64,000 nt of DNA from Streptomyces meridianus. Lineage in GTDB: Bacteria > Actinomycetota > Actinomycetes > Streptomycetales > Streptomycetaceae. A model generated the notes under the pieces. It ran no database searches and was not told where the DNA came from. It saw only the letters and a program-made list of their open reading frames with translations. The DNA lies in assembly GCF_023703325.1 (NCBI RefSeq), contig NZ_JAMQGM010000039.1:62001-126000 (forward strand), in the 5' to 3' direction. Of the stretch, positions 18,465 to 27,838 are shown piece by piece. A program made the position numbers and the translations under genes. Position 1 is the stretch's first letter; each line of letters starts with the position of its first letter.

Positions 18465-19421
18465 ATGTCACGCTGGAGACCGGCTCTCGCCGTCATTCCC
18501 GCCGCGGCCCTCGCCGTCACCGCGCTGTTCGTCGCTCCCGCCCCGGCCCAGGCCGCCCCCGGCGACGCCGAACTCGCCTACCGCTGGGCCCCGGTCCACT
18601 ACCAGGACACGTCCTCGTCCTACTACACGGCCGACTACCTCTCGACGGTCGACTACGACGGCGACTGGAACGCACGCAACAACTGGGACAACCTGGACGC
18701 CGACGCCGGACGGCTGACCGGCGCGGTGTACTACTCGGTGGCCGAGACCGGAACCCACTGGTACCTGACCTACGCCTTCTTCCACCCCCGCGACTGGAAG
18801 GACTACCCGGTCAACGCGTTCTCCCACGAGAACGACATGGAGGGGCAACTGGAGGTGGTCCGCAAGGACGGCAGCCAGTACGGGAGCCTGGAGGCCGTGG
18901 TGACCCTCGCCCACAACAACTTCTACTCCTACGTGCCGCCCGGCAGTCCGTTCACCGACGGCCGCGAGAACATCGACGGCACCCTCGTCATGCAGAGCTT
19001 CGACGGCGCGCCCCACCCCACCAGCTTCCAGGAGGCCCGCGGCCACGGCGCCTACGCCTGGGACGGCGGCTCCTTCCCGGGCGGGGACGGCATCGTCTAC
19101 CACCCCAGCCGCGGTGCGGGCTTCGTCCCGTCCGGCGGCAACGACCGTGCCGCCTCGTACGGTCTCGTCGACCTGACGGCGGCCGGAAGCCTGTGGGAGC
19201 GGCGCAACAACCCCGAGACCTACGCCTCCTACGGGGCCTTCTCGGGGGACAACGGCAAGGACAACGCCGCGCACGCGCCGTGGGCCTGGGACGACTCCGA
19301 CGACGGTGACGACCTCCAGGCCGGAGTGATCGCCACCGACCCCGCCTATCTCGTGTCGCAGTATTTCGGGAACACGGGTAACTTTTCGCTTGCCTACCTC
19401 AGGAATCCGTACGGGTTCTGA
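18465..19421 (+). CDS. Secreted protein of unknown function (Vps62/DUF946-like features)
   Basis: The 318-residue protein has a Sec-type signal peptide: basic start MSRWRP, hydrophobic core, and probable cleavage after PAPAQA near residue 31. The mature part is rich in aromatic residues (YRWAPVHYQD, HWYLTYAFFHPRDW) and contains HENDMEG near 125, reminiscent of Vps62/DUF946-type beta-rich proteins, but I would not insist on that family. There are no cysteine pairs and no obvious catalytic triad. ATG 18465 is preferred over ATG 18459 because GGAG lies six bases before it. A strong terminator follows directly, so it is a single-gene unit. Confidence 0.8.
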   Translation: MSRWRPALAVIPAAALAVTALFVAPAPAQAAPGDAELAYRWAPVHYQDTSSSYYTADYLSTVDYDGDWNARNNWDNLDADAGRLTGAVYYSVAETGTHWYLTYAFFHPRDWKDYPVNAFSHENDMEGQLEVVRKDGSQYGSLEAVVTLAHNNFYSYVPPGSPFTDGRENIDGTLVMQSFDGAPHPTSFQEARGHGAYAWDGGSFPGGDGIVYHPSRGAGFVPSGGNDRAASYGLVDLTAAGSLWERRNNPETYASYGAFSGDNGKDNAAHAPWAWDDSDDGDDLQAGVIATDPAYLVSQYFGNTGNFSLAYLRNPYGF

Positions 19422-19439
19422 GGGCAGGAGGCTCCTGCG

Positions 19440-19473
19440 CAGCCCCGGTCCGGTGTTCGCCGGACCGGGGCTG
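19440..19473 (+). terminator. Terminator after secreted-protein gene
   Basis: A perfect 14-bp stem CAGCCCCGGTCCGG / CCGGACCGGGGCTG with loop TGTTCG begins 18 bases past the stop. The remaining bases to 19729 (a roughly 308-base gap) hold the promoter region of the next gene, with an AT-richer stretch around 19560-19650; no other gene is seen there. Confidence 0.85.
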
Positions 19474-19729
19474 CCGGAAGGTCTCGGGAAGTTATGAGGA
19501 AGACCGTGGCGGAAACGGGACAGATGATCGGCATATGCCAATCGGGCGGCGGAAAATCCATCGCCGGAGTTCCGGTGCATGAACAATGTTCAACTCCGTT
19601 GGATCATGCTGCGATTGGCAATTCCTACGACTCCTTCATCTGTTAATCTGCCATCCCCTGGACGATCCTCCATCAGCCACTCTTCCGAACACCCCGACGA
19701 CTCTGTGGGTGCAGTGAGGTGTCTTACCG

Positions 19730-20452
19730 GTGTACAGACCTCCGTTTTCCCCTGCCGAGCTGAAAGCGGCACGCGACAGAATGGGGTTGACGCCCTACCA
19801 AGTGGCTCAGTCCATGGCGACGTGCGGGGTGCCTGTCCACCCCGATTTCATCGACGCGTGGGAGTCCGGTTCCCACATCCCTGCCGAAACCGAACTGTTT
19901 GCGCTGGCGGACGTGCTCTGGTGTCCGGTGGCGACCTTGATGGGCCTGGAACCGCAGACGCTCAGGGAACTCCGTCTCGCTCGCCAACTCACCGCCGAGC
20001 GACTCGCGTTGAGGATCGGCATGGACCTCGACGTTTACACATACGCGGAGGAGAACGAAACCTGGGACGGCGACTACCGGCAGACCCGGGCGCTGGCCGA
20101 CGCCCTGGGCCTGACCCTGCGCCAACTCGTCTCCGTCATCGGCCAGTCCGACGAACTGGGCGGCCTCCTTCGATCGGCGATCGAAGGCCGCTGGAAGGCG
20201 TACGTCGGACCGGTCTCGCAGATCGTCACGGTCAACGAGACCCGGGTGAGCGACGTCCTGCGAGCCCTGCACGCCGAGTACTCGGATTTCTCCGAGCGCT
20301 ACATGGGCCATCTCGTGGCCCGCAACGACGACGCCCGCCTGCGGGAGATAGCCGCCGAGCGGTCCGCGTTCCTGCGCAACCTCGTCGACCACTTCTGGGA
20401 GCTCGTGGGCGAGGCCGGCGAGGCCGCGCCGTTCTCCTCGCACACCCGGTGA
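19730..20452 (+). CDS. XRE-type helix-turn-helix regulator
   Basis: The 240-residue protein carries an N-terminal helix-turn-helix (about 9-60: ELKAARDRMGLTPYQVAQSM) and a second, similar unit at about 78-125 (ELRLARQLTAERLALRIGMD), so it looks like a tandem XRE protein. The rest is helical and lacks a recognised ligand domain. It starts at GTG 19730 with GAGG upstream. It stands alone between two strong terminators and converges on the permease gene. The adjacent permease might be a target, but there is no site evidence. Relatives occur in many Streptomyces without assigned roles. Confidence 0.8.
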   Translation: MYRPPFSPAELKAARDRMGLTPYQVAQSMATCGVPVHPDFIDAWESGSHIPAETELFALADVLWCPVATLMGLEPQTLRELRLARQLTAERLALRIGMDLDVYTYAEENETWDGDYRQTRALADALGLTLRQLVSVIGQSDELGGLLRSAIEGRWKAYVGPVSQIVTVNETRVSDVLRALHAEYSDFSERYMGHLVARNDDARLREIAAERSAFLRNLVDHFWELVGEAGEAAPFSSHTR

Positions 20453-20485
20453 CGGGGCGCCCGGTCAGCCGGGCCGGGACCTGTC

Positions 20486-20532
20486 GAACGACGGGCGGGC
20501 CGGGGCATGTCGCCCCGGCCCGCCCGTCGTTC
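20486..20532. terminator. Bidirectional terminator between convergent genes
   Basis: A perfect 21-bp inverted repeat beginning GAACGACGGGCGGG, with the five-base loop ATGTC, lies between the XRE gene (+) and the permease gene (-) and can end transcription from both sides. Confidence 0.9.
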
Positions 20533-20551
20533 CGGCCTCCCGGCCGCGGCG

Positions 20552-21943
20552 TCAGCTCGCAGGAGCCGGCGCCTCCTGCTCCTCCACCTTGTCCCAGTCG
20601 ATGTCCACGGTCTCGCGGCGGCCGAGCACGTTGAAGAACAGGTTCAGCACGATGGCCGTGAGGCTGCCCAGCGTGATTCCACTGTCCAGGACGGCCCGGA
20701 CGTCGTCCGGCATCCGCTCGAAGAACGGCGTCACAGTCGTCGGCAGCAGGGCGGCACCCAGGCTGACCGCGAGGATGAGGGCGTTCCGCTCGTCGCGGAG
20801 GTCCGCCTTGCCCAGGATCTGGATGCCGACCGAGGCGACCATGCCGAACATGGCGACGGCCGCGCCGCCGAGCACCGGGCCCGGGATGGCGGCGACGACG
20901 GTCCCCGCCTTGGGCAGCAGGCCCAGAATGATCATGATGACACCGGCGGCGACCACGATGTAGCGGCTCATCACCCGGGACATCCGCACCAGACCGATGT
21001 TCTGGCTGAACCCGACGTAGGGGAACGAGTTCAGGACACCGCCCATGACGGTCGTGAGACCGTCGGCCCGCAGGGCGGCCGCGACCCTCTCGTTGTCGAC
21101 CTTCTTGCCCGTGACCTCGCCGATGGCGTAGACGTCACCGGTGGACTCCACCATGGTGATCATCATGACGATCATCATGGCGATGATCGGGAAGATCTCG
21201 AACCTCGGCAAGCCGTAGTGGAACGGGGTGCTGATGCCGAACCAGGCGGCCTCGCTGACTCCGCCGAGGTCCACGTCGCCCAGGAACCAGGCGACCACGG
21301 TGCCGAGGACGAGGCCGAGCAGAACCGCGATGCTGCGCACCGCCGGCTTGCCGATCTTGACGACGAGAAGGATGAAGAGCAGGGTGCCGAGGGCGTAAGC
21401 CAGGTTCTTCGGGTCGCCGAACTCCGGCTTGCCCTTCAGGTGTGCGCCGCCCGCCGCGTCGGTCAGGCCCACGGGAATGAGCACGAGGCCGATGATCGTC
21501 AGGATGGTTCCGATGACGATCGGCGGGAAGTACTTGAGCAGCCTGCTGAAGAACGGCGCGAACAGGAACGTGGCGATGCCCGCTGTGATGACGGAGCCGT
21601 AGACGACCAGCAGACCGGCCGTCCCCCCGCCCGCGCCCAGCGCGATGGCGATCATGGGGGAGACTGCGGTGAAGGTCACGCCCTGCACCAGCGGCAGTCG
21701 CGCGCCGATCTTCCATATGCCCCACGCCTGGATGATCGAGGCGACGCCGCAGGTGAGCAGGTCCGCATTGATCAGGTAGACGAGTTCCTCGCGGGAGAGG
21801 CCAATGGCGTTTCCGAGAATGATCGGTACGACCACCGCGCCCGCGTAGAACGCGAGGACGTGCTGGAATCCGTAGAGGGACAGCTTCGGCAGTGGAAGCA
21901 CTTCGTCCACTGGGTGTGTTGTCTTTGTAGCGTCTCGGGCCAT
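20552..21943 (-). CDS. NCS2-family nucleobase:cation symporter (uracil/xanthine permease)
   Basis: The 463-residue membrane protein has the NCS2/UraA fold of 14 helices. Family marks include LYGFQHVLAFYAGAVVVP near 22-39, the QGVTFTAVSPM segment near 87, VESTGDVYAIGEVTGK near 265 with the conserved substrate-binding glutamate, and SFPYVGFSQNIGLV near 305 (NCS2 signature region). It imports a purine or pyrimidine base with protons or sodium. The VEST/QNIGLV pattern fits xanthine/uric acid permeases somewhat better than uracil transporters. It is a single gene with an AAGG-type ribosome binding site; its regulatory region lies in 21944-22490. Confidence 0.92.
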   Translation of the reverse strand: MARDATKTTHPVDEVLPLPKLSLYGFQHVLAFYAGAVVVPIILGNAIGLSREELVYLINADLLTCGVASIIQAWGIWKIGARLPLVQGVTFTAVSPMIAIALGAGGGTAGLLVVYGSVITAGIATFLFAPFFSRLLKYFPPIVIGTILTIIGLVLIPVGLTDAAGGAHLKGKPEFGDPKNLAYALGTLLFILLVVKIGKPAVRSIAVLLGLVLGTVVAWFLGDVDLGGVSEAAWFGISTPFHYGLPRFEIFPIIAMMIVMMITMVESTGDVYAIGEVTGKKVDNERVAAALRADGLTTVMGGVLNSFPYVGFSQNIGLVRMSRVMSRYIVVAAGVIMIILGLLPKAGTVVAAIPGPVLGGAAVAMFGMVASVGIQILGKADLRDERNALILAVSLGAALLPTTVTPFFERMPDDVRAVLDSGITLGSLTAIVLNLFFNVLGRRETVDIDWDKVEEQEAPAPAS

Positions 21944-22490
21944 CTCTGCCTTGCCTTACGAGGTAGGTGAATGAGAGGAAGCCGCCGGCCGTGCCACGCC
22001 CCGGGCGGGGGCGCGGTGGCGGTGGCGGCCACAGGCCTCGTCCCCGGGGAGTTCGAGGGAAGCCGTCCTGCCGTGCACGAGCGACCCGGATGTTTCGGGC
22101 CCTTCGCTGGACCACCCACCGCACCACAGGTGTTCGGCGTCCCGCGGATTGCTGGGCTGATCGGAGGCAAACCCTAGAGGAACAGCGCTTTCCCCGCGAG
22201 CATTCGAAGCCATATCCCGATCTCGGTCGGGCAACTCCGTGCGCGGCCCGGCGAATTCGTGCCCGGGATCCCGGGAAAAAGATGTCGATCCCGTACTGGT
22301 CCCTGATCACCCGCTGTGGGACGAAAGATGGTGGGGCGTCAGTGAAAATGCGTTCTTCGGCATCGGAGAGCCACAGGTCCGACCGTCACGAAATCTCCGC
22401 ACGCCCGCCGTGTCCGTGTTGTACCGGTGACAGCGGGCCGACCTTCCCGGACGCTCGGATGTGCTCAACATTCGTCAAGGGGAGGGCCAG
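21944..22490. other. Divergent intergenic region, no gene seen
   Basis: This region separates the divergent permease and PhoD-like phosphatase genes and must hold both promoters. Open frames across it on both strands lack recognisable protein sequence and ribosome binding sites. I found no purine riboswitch signature and no clear PHO box (GTTCACC repeats). Confidence 0.5.
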
Positions 22491-24113
22491 ATGACGTTCG
22501 CATTCCACGAGCGCGAGATGAGAGCCGCGGCCGCACACCTCGGCCGGCGGGGATTCCTCACCGCCACCGCAGCCGCCTCAGCACTCGCCTTCGTCACCGC
22601 CGTGCCGGGCACGGCCCGTGCGGCGGCAGGTGACGACCGTATCCTCAGGACCGAGCCGTTCACCCTCGGAGTCGCCTCCGGGGACCCGCTGCCCGGCGGG
22701 ATCGTGCTGTGGACCAGACTCGCGCCCCACCCGTACGAACCCGACGGCGGCCTGCCCGGCGTCCGCATCCCCGTCCACTGGGAGATCGCCCACGACGAGC
22801 GGTTCCGGCGGATCGCAGCCCGCGGACTCGCCACGGCGCACCCCGAGTTCCACCACACCGTGCACGTCGAGGCGGACGGACTGGACCACGACCGCGTCTA
22901 CCACTACCGCTTCCGTGCGGGTCACTGGATCAGCCCCGTCGGGCGAACCCGCACCGCCCCCGCCCACGACGCCCGCCTGACCGGGCTGCGCCTCGGCGTC
23001 GTCTCCTGCCAGGCGTACCACGACGGGTACTTCACCGCCTACCGCCATCTCGCGGACGAGGACCTGGACGCCGTGCTCCACGTCGGCGACTACCTCTACG
23101 AATACGCCGTCGACGCGGCCGGCGGCGCCCGCAGGTACACCGACCGTGTCCTGCCCGCGCACTTCGCCCGGGAGACGGTCACCCTCGACGACTACCGGAT
23201 GCGCTACGCGCTCTACAAGAGCGACCCGGACCTGATGGCCGCGCACGCTGCGCACCCGTTCGTCGCGACCTGGGACGACCACGAGCTCGAGAACAACTAC
23301 GCCGGAGCCGTCCCTCAGGACGGCTCTTCGCCGGAGGAGTTCCTCGTCCGCCGCGCCGCCGCCTACCGCGCCTACTGGGAGAACCAGCCGCTGCGCCGCC
23401 CGCAGCGGCCCCGGGGCCCCGACGCCCGGCTGTACCGGCGCCTGCGGTACGGCCGGCTCGCCCAGTTCGATGTGCTCGACACCCGCCAGTACCGCTCGGA
23501 CCAGGCGTACGGCGGTGTCTGGCACGCCCCGGGGCCGGAGTCCGAGGATCCCGCCCGCACCATGGCGGGCGCCGCGCAGGAGCGCTGGCTCGTCGACGGC
23601 TGGCGTTCCTCGCAGGCCCTCTGGAACGTCGTTCCGCAGCAGGTCACCTTCTCCCGGCGGCGCAGCACCACCGCGGAGACCTACAAGTTGAGCATGGACG
23701 CCTGGGACGGCTACCCCGCGGCTCGTGACCGGCTGCTGGACGGCGCCCGGGACGCCGGAGTGGAGAACCTGGTCGTCCTGACCGGCGACGTGCACGTCGG
23801 CTACGGCATGGACATCAAACGGGACTTCACCGACCCGGACTCGCCCACCGTCGGCACCGAGTTCGTCACCACCTCGGTGACCAGCGGCAAGGACGGCGTC
23901 GACAAGCCGGCCAACTGGGAGAAGTACATGGCTGCCAATCCGCACATGAAGTTCTACAACGGCCGCCGCGGGTATCTGCGGCTCACGCTCGACCGGGAGA
24001 AGACCCGAGCGGACTACCGCACGCTCTCCGCGGTCACCACGCCCGGGGCGCCCGTCACCACCGCCGCGTCCTTCGTCACGGAGGCGGGGAACCCCGGGCT
24101 GCAGCCCGCCTGA
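22491..24113 (+). CDS. PhoD-family alkaline phosphatase / phosphodiesterase, Tat-exported
   Basis: The 540-residue enzyme starts at ATG 22491 directly behind AAGGGGAGG. A twin-arginine signal GRRGFLTATAA lies at about 28-38, followed by a hydrophobic stretch and probable cleavage after ARA near 55. An N-terminal fibronectin-like domain (GVASGDPLPGGIVLWTRL) precedes the metallophosphatase domain. Its metal-binding motifs are VLHVGDYLYEY near 195, ATWDDHELENN near 260, and LTGDVHVGYG near 430. PhoD enzymes hydrolyse phosphate mono- and diesters outside the cell using calcium and iron. It is a single transcription unit with a hairpin downstream. Confidence 0.93.
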   Translation: MTFAFHEREMRAAAAHLGRRGFLTATAAASALAFVTAVPGTARAAAGDDRILRTEPFTLGVASGDPLPGGIVLWTRLAPHPYEPDGGLPGVRIPVHWEIAHDERFRRIAARGLATAHPEFHHTVHVEADGLDHDRVYHYRFRAGHWISPVGRTRTAPAHDARLTGLRLGVVSCQAYHDGYFTAYRHLADEDLDAVLHVGDYLYEYAVDAAGGARRYTDRVLPAHFARETVTLDDYRMRYALYKSDPDLMAAHAAHPFVATWDDHELENNYAGAVPQDGSSPEEFLVRRAAAYRAYWENQPLRRPQRPRGPDARLYRRLRYGRLAQFDVLDTRQYRSDQAYGGVWHAPGPESEDPARTMAGAAQERWLVDGWRSSQALWNVVPQQVTFSRRRSTTAETYKLSMDAWDGYPAARDRLLDGARDAGVENLVVLTGDVHVGYGMDIKRDFTDPDSPTVGTEFVTTSVTSGKDGVDKPANWEKYMAANPHMKFYNGRRGYLRLTLDREKTRADYRTLSAVTTPGAPVTTAASFVTEAGNPGLQPA

Positions 24114-24143
24114 ACACCGGCCGCACACCGCGGCACCGCCCGC

Positions 24144-24171
24144 GGCCGGCGGACCTTCGGGCCCGCCGGCC
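24144..24171 (+). terminator. Probable terminator after the PhoD-like gene
   Basis: Stem GGCCGGCGG / CCGCCGGCC with a ten-base loop begins 31 bases past the stop, before the exporter gene. Confidence 0.55.
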
Positions 24172-24254
24172 TGGGGGGCGGTCCGCGGTCCCGACGACCG
24201 CGGATTGCTGAGAGCATGGGCAGTCGGTGCCCAGCGACCACACGAAGGAGAGCG

Positions 24255-25571
24255 ATGGGGGAGCCCGTCCCGACCAGCCCCGGAACCGAATCCGTGCCCG
24301 CCCGGCACTCATGGGGCGAACCGCCCGCCCGTTACCCGGCGGTTCCGGCCCCTCCGGCCGACTCCGGGCAGCGTCGCGCGAGCCTGCTGGTCACGCTGAT
24401 CCTCGGTGCACTGACCGCCCTCCCCCCGCTCTCGATGGACATGTACCTGCCCGCGCTGCCCCAGGTCACCGGGGCACTGAACAGCCCGGCCGCGACCGTG
24501 CAGCTGACGCTCACCGCGTGCCTGGCCGGCATGGCACTCGGACAGCTGGTGGTCGGGCCGCTGAGCGACCGCTGGGGCCGGCGGCGCCCCCTTCTGGCGG
24601 GCCTGGCCGTCTACGTGCTCGCCACCGCCGTCTGCGCACTGGCACCGACCGTCGAACTGCTCATCGCCTTCCGGCTGTTGCAGGGCCTGGCCGGTGCGGC
24701 GGGCATCGTCATCGCCCGCGCCGTCGTCCGGGACCTCTACGACGGCCTCGCCATGGCGCGCTTCTTCTCCACGCTCATGCTGATCTCCGGGACGGCGCCG
24801 ATCATCGCGCCGGTCGTCGGCGGGCAGGTCATGCGGATCACCGACTGGCGGGGCGTCTTCGTCGTCCTCACCGGGATCGGCGTGCTCCTCACCCTCGTCG
24901 TGTGGCGGCTGCTGGACGAGACCCTCCCCCAGCACCGGCGCCACTCCGGTGGACTCCGGGCCACGCTGCGTACGGTGCGCGGGCTCCTCGGTGACCGGGT
25001 CTTCACCGGCTACACCCTCACCGGCAGCTTCGCCTTCGCGGCGCTCTTCGCCTACGTCGCGGCCTCCTCGTTCGTCGTCCAGGAGATCTTCGGCGCCTCG
25101 CCCCAGACGTTCAGCCTCCTGTTCGGTCTCAACTCGATCGGCCTCATCGGGGTCGGCCAGCTGAACGGGCGGGTCCTCGTCGGCCGGGTCAGCCTCGACA
25201 AGGTGCTCGCGGTGGGCCTGGCCGTCGTCATCGCCGCGGCAACGGCCCTGCTGCTGATGACGACGGGGGTGTTCGGGCCGGTCGGCCTGGCTCCGGTGGC
25301 CGCCGGGCTGTTCGTGCTGATGTCGGCCATGGGCGTCACCCTGCCCAACACCAATGCCCAGGCCCTGATGCGCACTCCGCACGCCGCCGGTTCGGCGTCG
25401 GCCCTGCTGGGCACGTCCTCGTTCCTCGTCGGGGCGATCGCCTCACCGCTCGTGGGCATCGCGGGGGAGCGGACCGCTGTGCCGATGGCCGTGGTGCAGC
25501 TGGTGTGCGCGGTGGCCGCCGCCGGTTGCTTCCTGGGTCTGTGCCGGCCCGGGCACCGGCGCGGGGCCTGA
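24255..25571 (+). CDS. MFS drug-resistance transporter, Bcr/CflA type
   Basis: The 438-residue protein has a hydrophilic, Pro-rich N-terminus of about 45 residues and then 12 membrane helices. The Bcr/CflA group is shown by LPPLSMDMYLPALPQV near 60, the loop motif GPLSDRWGRRRPLL near 107, and the RLLQGLAGAAGIVIARAVVRD segment near 150. Members are proton-driven exporters of drugs or small metabolites at the cytoplasmic membrane. ATG 24255 is preceded by GAAGGAG at proper spacing. It is a single gene; no divergent regulator is present. Confidence 0.9.
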   Translation: MGEPVPTSPGTESVPARHSWGEPPARYPAVPAPPADSGQRRASLLVTLILGALTALPPLSMDMYLPALPQVTGALNSPAATVQLTLTACLAGMALGQLVVGPLSDRWGRRRPLLAGLAVYVLATAVCALAPTVELLIAFRLLQGLAGAAGIVIARAVVRDLYDGLAMARFFSTLMLISGTAPIIAPVVGGQVMRITDWRGVFVVLTGIGVLLTLVVWRLLDETLPQHRRHSGGLRATLRTVRGLLGDRVFTGYTLTGSFAFAALFAYVAASSFVVQEIFGASPQTFSLLFGLNSIGLIGVGQLNGRVLVGRVSLDKVLAVGLAVVIAAATALLLMTTGVFGPVGLAPVAAGLFVLMSAMGVTLPNTNAQALMRTPHAAGSASALLGTSSFLVGAIASPLVGIAGERTAVPMAVVQLVCAVAAAGCFLGLCRPGHRRGA

Positions 25572-25689
25572 CCGGGCTGCGGACCTCGCGAGCGTCCGGG
25601 CAGGCCGACCGGCCCGGACGCCCGCAGCGGCCGTCCCCCCATCGGCCGTGTGAACAACGCCCCAGGCCGGTACACCTAGAATCGGGGCG

Positions 25690-26733
25690 GTGCACACCCC
25701 CGACACCGGCGGCACCGCCCCTGCCCTGCCCGTCCGCGACGCGCTCCGCACTGCCCTGGCCGGTCTGCTCGACGGGCTCCCGCCACGGCAGGCCGTTCAG
25801 GCCGTCGACCGGCTGATCGCCAACTACCGCGGCACCACCCCCACGGACGCTCCCGTGCTGCGCGACCGCGCCGACGCGGTCGCCTACGCCGCCTACCGCA
25901 TGCCCGCGACGTTCGAGGCCGTCCGCTCCGCGCTCGCCGCCTTCCGCGCCGCCGAGCCCGACCGGGTCCCTGCGGCTCACGTGGACCTCGGAGGGGGGAC
26001 CGGCGCCGCGAGCTGGGCGGTCGCCGACGCCTGGCCCGCCGGGAAGCACACCACCACCGTGCTGGACTGGGCCGAGCCGGCCCTCGGCCTCGGCCGGGAA
26101 CTCGCCGTCCGTTCCGGCCCCGCTCCGCTGCGCGACGCCCGCTGGCAGCGGCAGGCCCTCGGGGCCGGGACGGCACTGCCGGAGGGATGCGACCTGGTGA
26201 CCCTCTGCTACGTGCTGGGAGAGCTGACGGAGCCCGCCCGCCACGCGGTGGTGGACGCGGCAGCCGCCACGGCGGAGGTCGTCCTGGTCGTCGAACCCGG
26301 CACCCCGGAGGGCTACCTGCGGGTCATCGCCGCCCGGGACCGGCTGATCGGGGCCGGGTTCCGGATCGCGGCGCCCTGCCCGCACAGCCGGGCGTGTCCC
26401 ATCGAGCCGGGCTCCGACTGGTGCCACTTCGCTGCCCGCGTCAACCGGTCCTCGCTCCACCGGCAGGTCAAGGGCGGTTCGCTGCCGTACGAGGACGAGA
26501 AGTTCAGCTACGTCGCCGCGGTGCGGTCCGCCGCGCACGAGGACGCACAGCCCGGTCCGCGGGCGCGGGTCGTGCGGCGTCCCCAGTTGCGCAAGGGCCA
26601 GGTACTGCTCGACCTGTGCCTGCCGGAGCAGGGGCTGGGCCGGGAGACCGTCACCAAGCGCCGGGGCGCCCTGTACCGCGCCGCCCGCGACACGGAGTGG
26701 GGCGCGGCCTGGCCGCCGCCGGACCAGGACTGA
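25690..26733 (+). CDS. Rsm22/METTL17-like ribosomal small-subunit methyltransferase-family protein
   Basis: The 347-residue protein has the Rsm22 (PF09243-type) layout: a helical N-terminus, a SAM-fold motif VDLGGGTGAASWAV near 98-111, and DLVTLCYVLGELTEPARH near 168-185. The cysteine-rich region is CPHSRACP (Cys230, Cys236), DWCHF (Cys245) and LLDLCLP (Cys310). In mitochondrial METTL17 equivalent cysteines bind an iron-sulfur cluster; whether this holds here is inference. The family is linked to small-subunit ribosome assembly. Start GTG 25690 is chosen as the nearest start to the first helix. It converges on the dimethylargininase-like gene. Confidence 0.88.
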   Translation: MHTPDTGGTAPALPVRDALRTALAGLLDGLPPRQAVQAVDRLIANYRGTTPTDAPVLRDRADAVAYAAYRMPATFEAVRSALAAFRAAEPDRVPAAHVDLGGGTGAASWAVADAWPAGKHTTTVLDWAEPALGLGRELAVRSGPAPLRDARWQRQALGAGTALPEGCDLVTLCYVLGELTEPARHAVVDAAAATAEVVLVVEPGTPEGYLRVIAARDRLIGAGFRIAAPCPHSRACPIEPGSDWCHFAARVNRSSLHRQVKGGSLPYEDEKFSYVAAVRSAAHEDAQPGPRARVVRRPQLRKGQVLLDLCLPEQGLGRETVTKRRGALYRAARDTEWGAAWPPPDQD

Positions 26734-26749
26734 GCGCGGGCAGGAAGAG

Positions 26750-26782
26750 GCTGCGACCGGCGGGACCGGAGCCGGTCGCAGC
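26750..26782. terminator. Bidirectional terminator between convergent genes
   Basis: GCTGCGACCGGC / GCCGGTCGCAGC forms a perfect 12-bp stem with loop GGGACCGGA between the Rsm22-like gene and the dimethylargininase-like gene. Confidence 0.85.
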
Positions 26783-26815
26783 ACGCGCCGGCCCGTTCCG
26801 GGGCCGGCCGGACCG

Positions 26816-27622
26816 TCAGACGGCGTCCCGCAGTTCCTGGGTGCAGCACTTGACGCTGCCGCCGCCCTTGAGGAGCTCGGAGAGGTCGATGCCGATCGGC
26901 TCGTACCCGCGCTCGCGCAGCGGCTCGAACAGGCCGACGGCGGCCTGCGGCAGAAGCACGTGCAGGCCGTCGGAGACCGCGTTGAGGCCGAGAGCCCCGG
27001 CATCCGGCTCCTCGGCGAGGACCGCGTCCGGGAAGAGCCGCTCCAGGACCGCCCGGCTGCCGGGCGAGAACGCGGGCGGGTAGTACATGATCTCGTCGCC
27101 GCCGAGCACGCACAGCGCGGTGTCGAGGTGGTAGTAGCGCGGGTCGACCAGGTTGAGGCCGATGACCGGCCGCCCGAAGAACTCCTGCGCCTCGTTGTGC
27201 GAGAGCGGGCTGCTGCGGAAGCCCCGTCCCGCGAGCAGCCAGGAGCCGGTGACGGCGAAGTCGCCCTCGCCCTCGTTGATGTGCTCCGGCTCGTGCACCT
27301 CGGTGTACCCGTGGGAACGGAACCAGGCCAGGTGGGCGGCGGCTTCCGCATGCCGTTCGGGATGCGCGAAGCGGGCCCCGAGGACTCGTCCGTCGACGAC
27401 CGTCGCGCCGTTCGCGGCGTACACCATGTCCGGCAGTCCGGGGTCCGGCTCGAGTTCCTCGACGGTGTGGCCGAGGGACGTGTAGCGGTCCCGGAGGTCC
27501 TCCCACTGGGTGACCGCTAGCCGCAGGTCCACCGGCTTGGTGGGGTCCATCCAGGGGTTGATGGAGTACGTGACCTTGAAGTGTGCCGGTGGGCACATCA
27601 GGTACCGGCGGGCTGTGTACAA
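26816..27622 (-). CDS. Dimethylargininase-like amidinohydrolase (arginine deiminase superfamily)
   Basis: The 268-residue protein belongs to the guanidine-modifying superfamily. RRYLMCPPAHFKVTYSINP lies at the start, the substrate-carboxylate and acidic residues in EGEGDFAVTG near 125, the catalytic histidine in YYHLDTALCVL near 170, and the nucleophilic cysteine near the end in GGSVKCCTQEL. Relatives hydrolyse dimethylarginine or arginine to citrulline; the exact substrate is not certain. The start is probably TTG 27622, six bases after GAGGAG, because the conserved RRYLMCPP lies before the first usable ATG. The gene lies downstream of the glycerophosphodiesterase gene on the same strand, about 215 bases away. 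Confidence 0.85.
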   Translation of the reverse strand: MYTARRYLMCPPAHFKVTYSINPWMDPTKPVDLRLAVTQWEDLRDRYTSLGHTVEELEPDPGLPDMVYAANGATVVDGRVLGARFAHPERHAEAAAHLAWFRSHGYTEVHEPEHINEGEGDFAVTGSWLLAGRGFRSSPLSHNEAQEFFGRPVIGLNLVDPRYYHLDTALCVLGGDEIMYYPPAFSPGSRAVLERLFPDAVLAEEPDAGALGLNAVSDGLHVLLPQAAVGLFEPLRERGYEPIGIDLSELLKGGGSVKCCTQELRDAV

Positions 27623-27838
27623 AGAGGGCTCCTCGCTGTGGTGGTCGGACCGTGCGGAGCGTTGCGAGCACATGGTCCATCAAGGGAGGCGCCCGCGCAG
27701 GTGTTTCGCCCGCCAATCCCGGACCGGGTGCTGCGCGTCGGGACGGGATGTGCCGGCCCGCCTCCGGTCCGGCCGTACCGAACGGGCCCCGCCGCGGCCG
27801 GCAGGAGTCCGGCCGCCCCGGCCGGCCCGGGCCGGGTG

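Noticed and set aside
21956-22234. A 92-codon minus-strand frame between the permease and PhoD-like genes
   Set aside because: No ribosome binding site, irregular composition and no family-like segment; more likely leader or promoter DNA.
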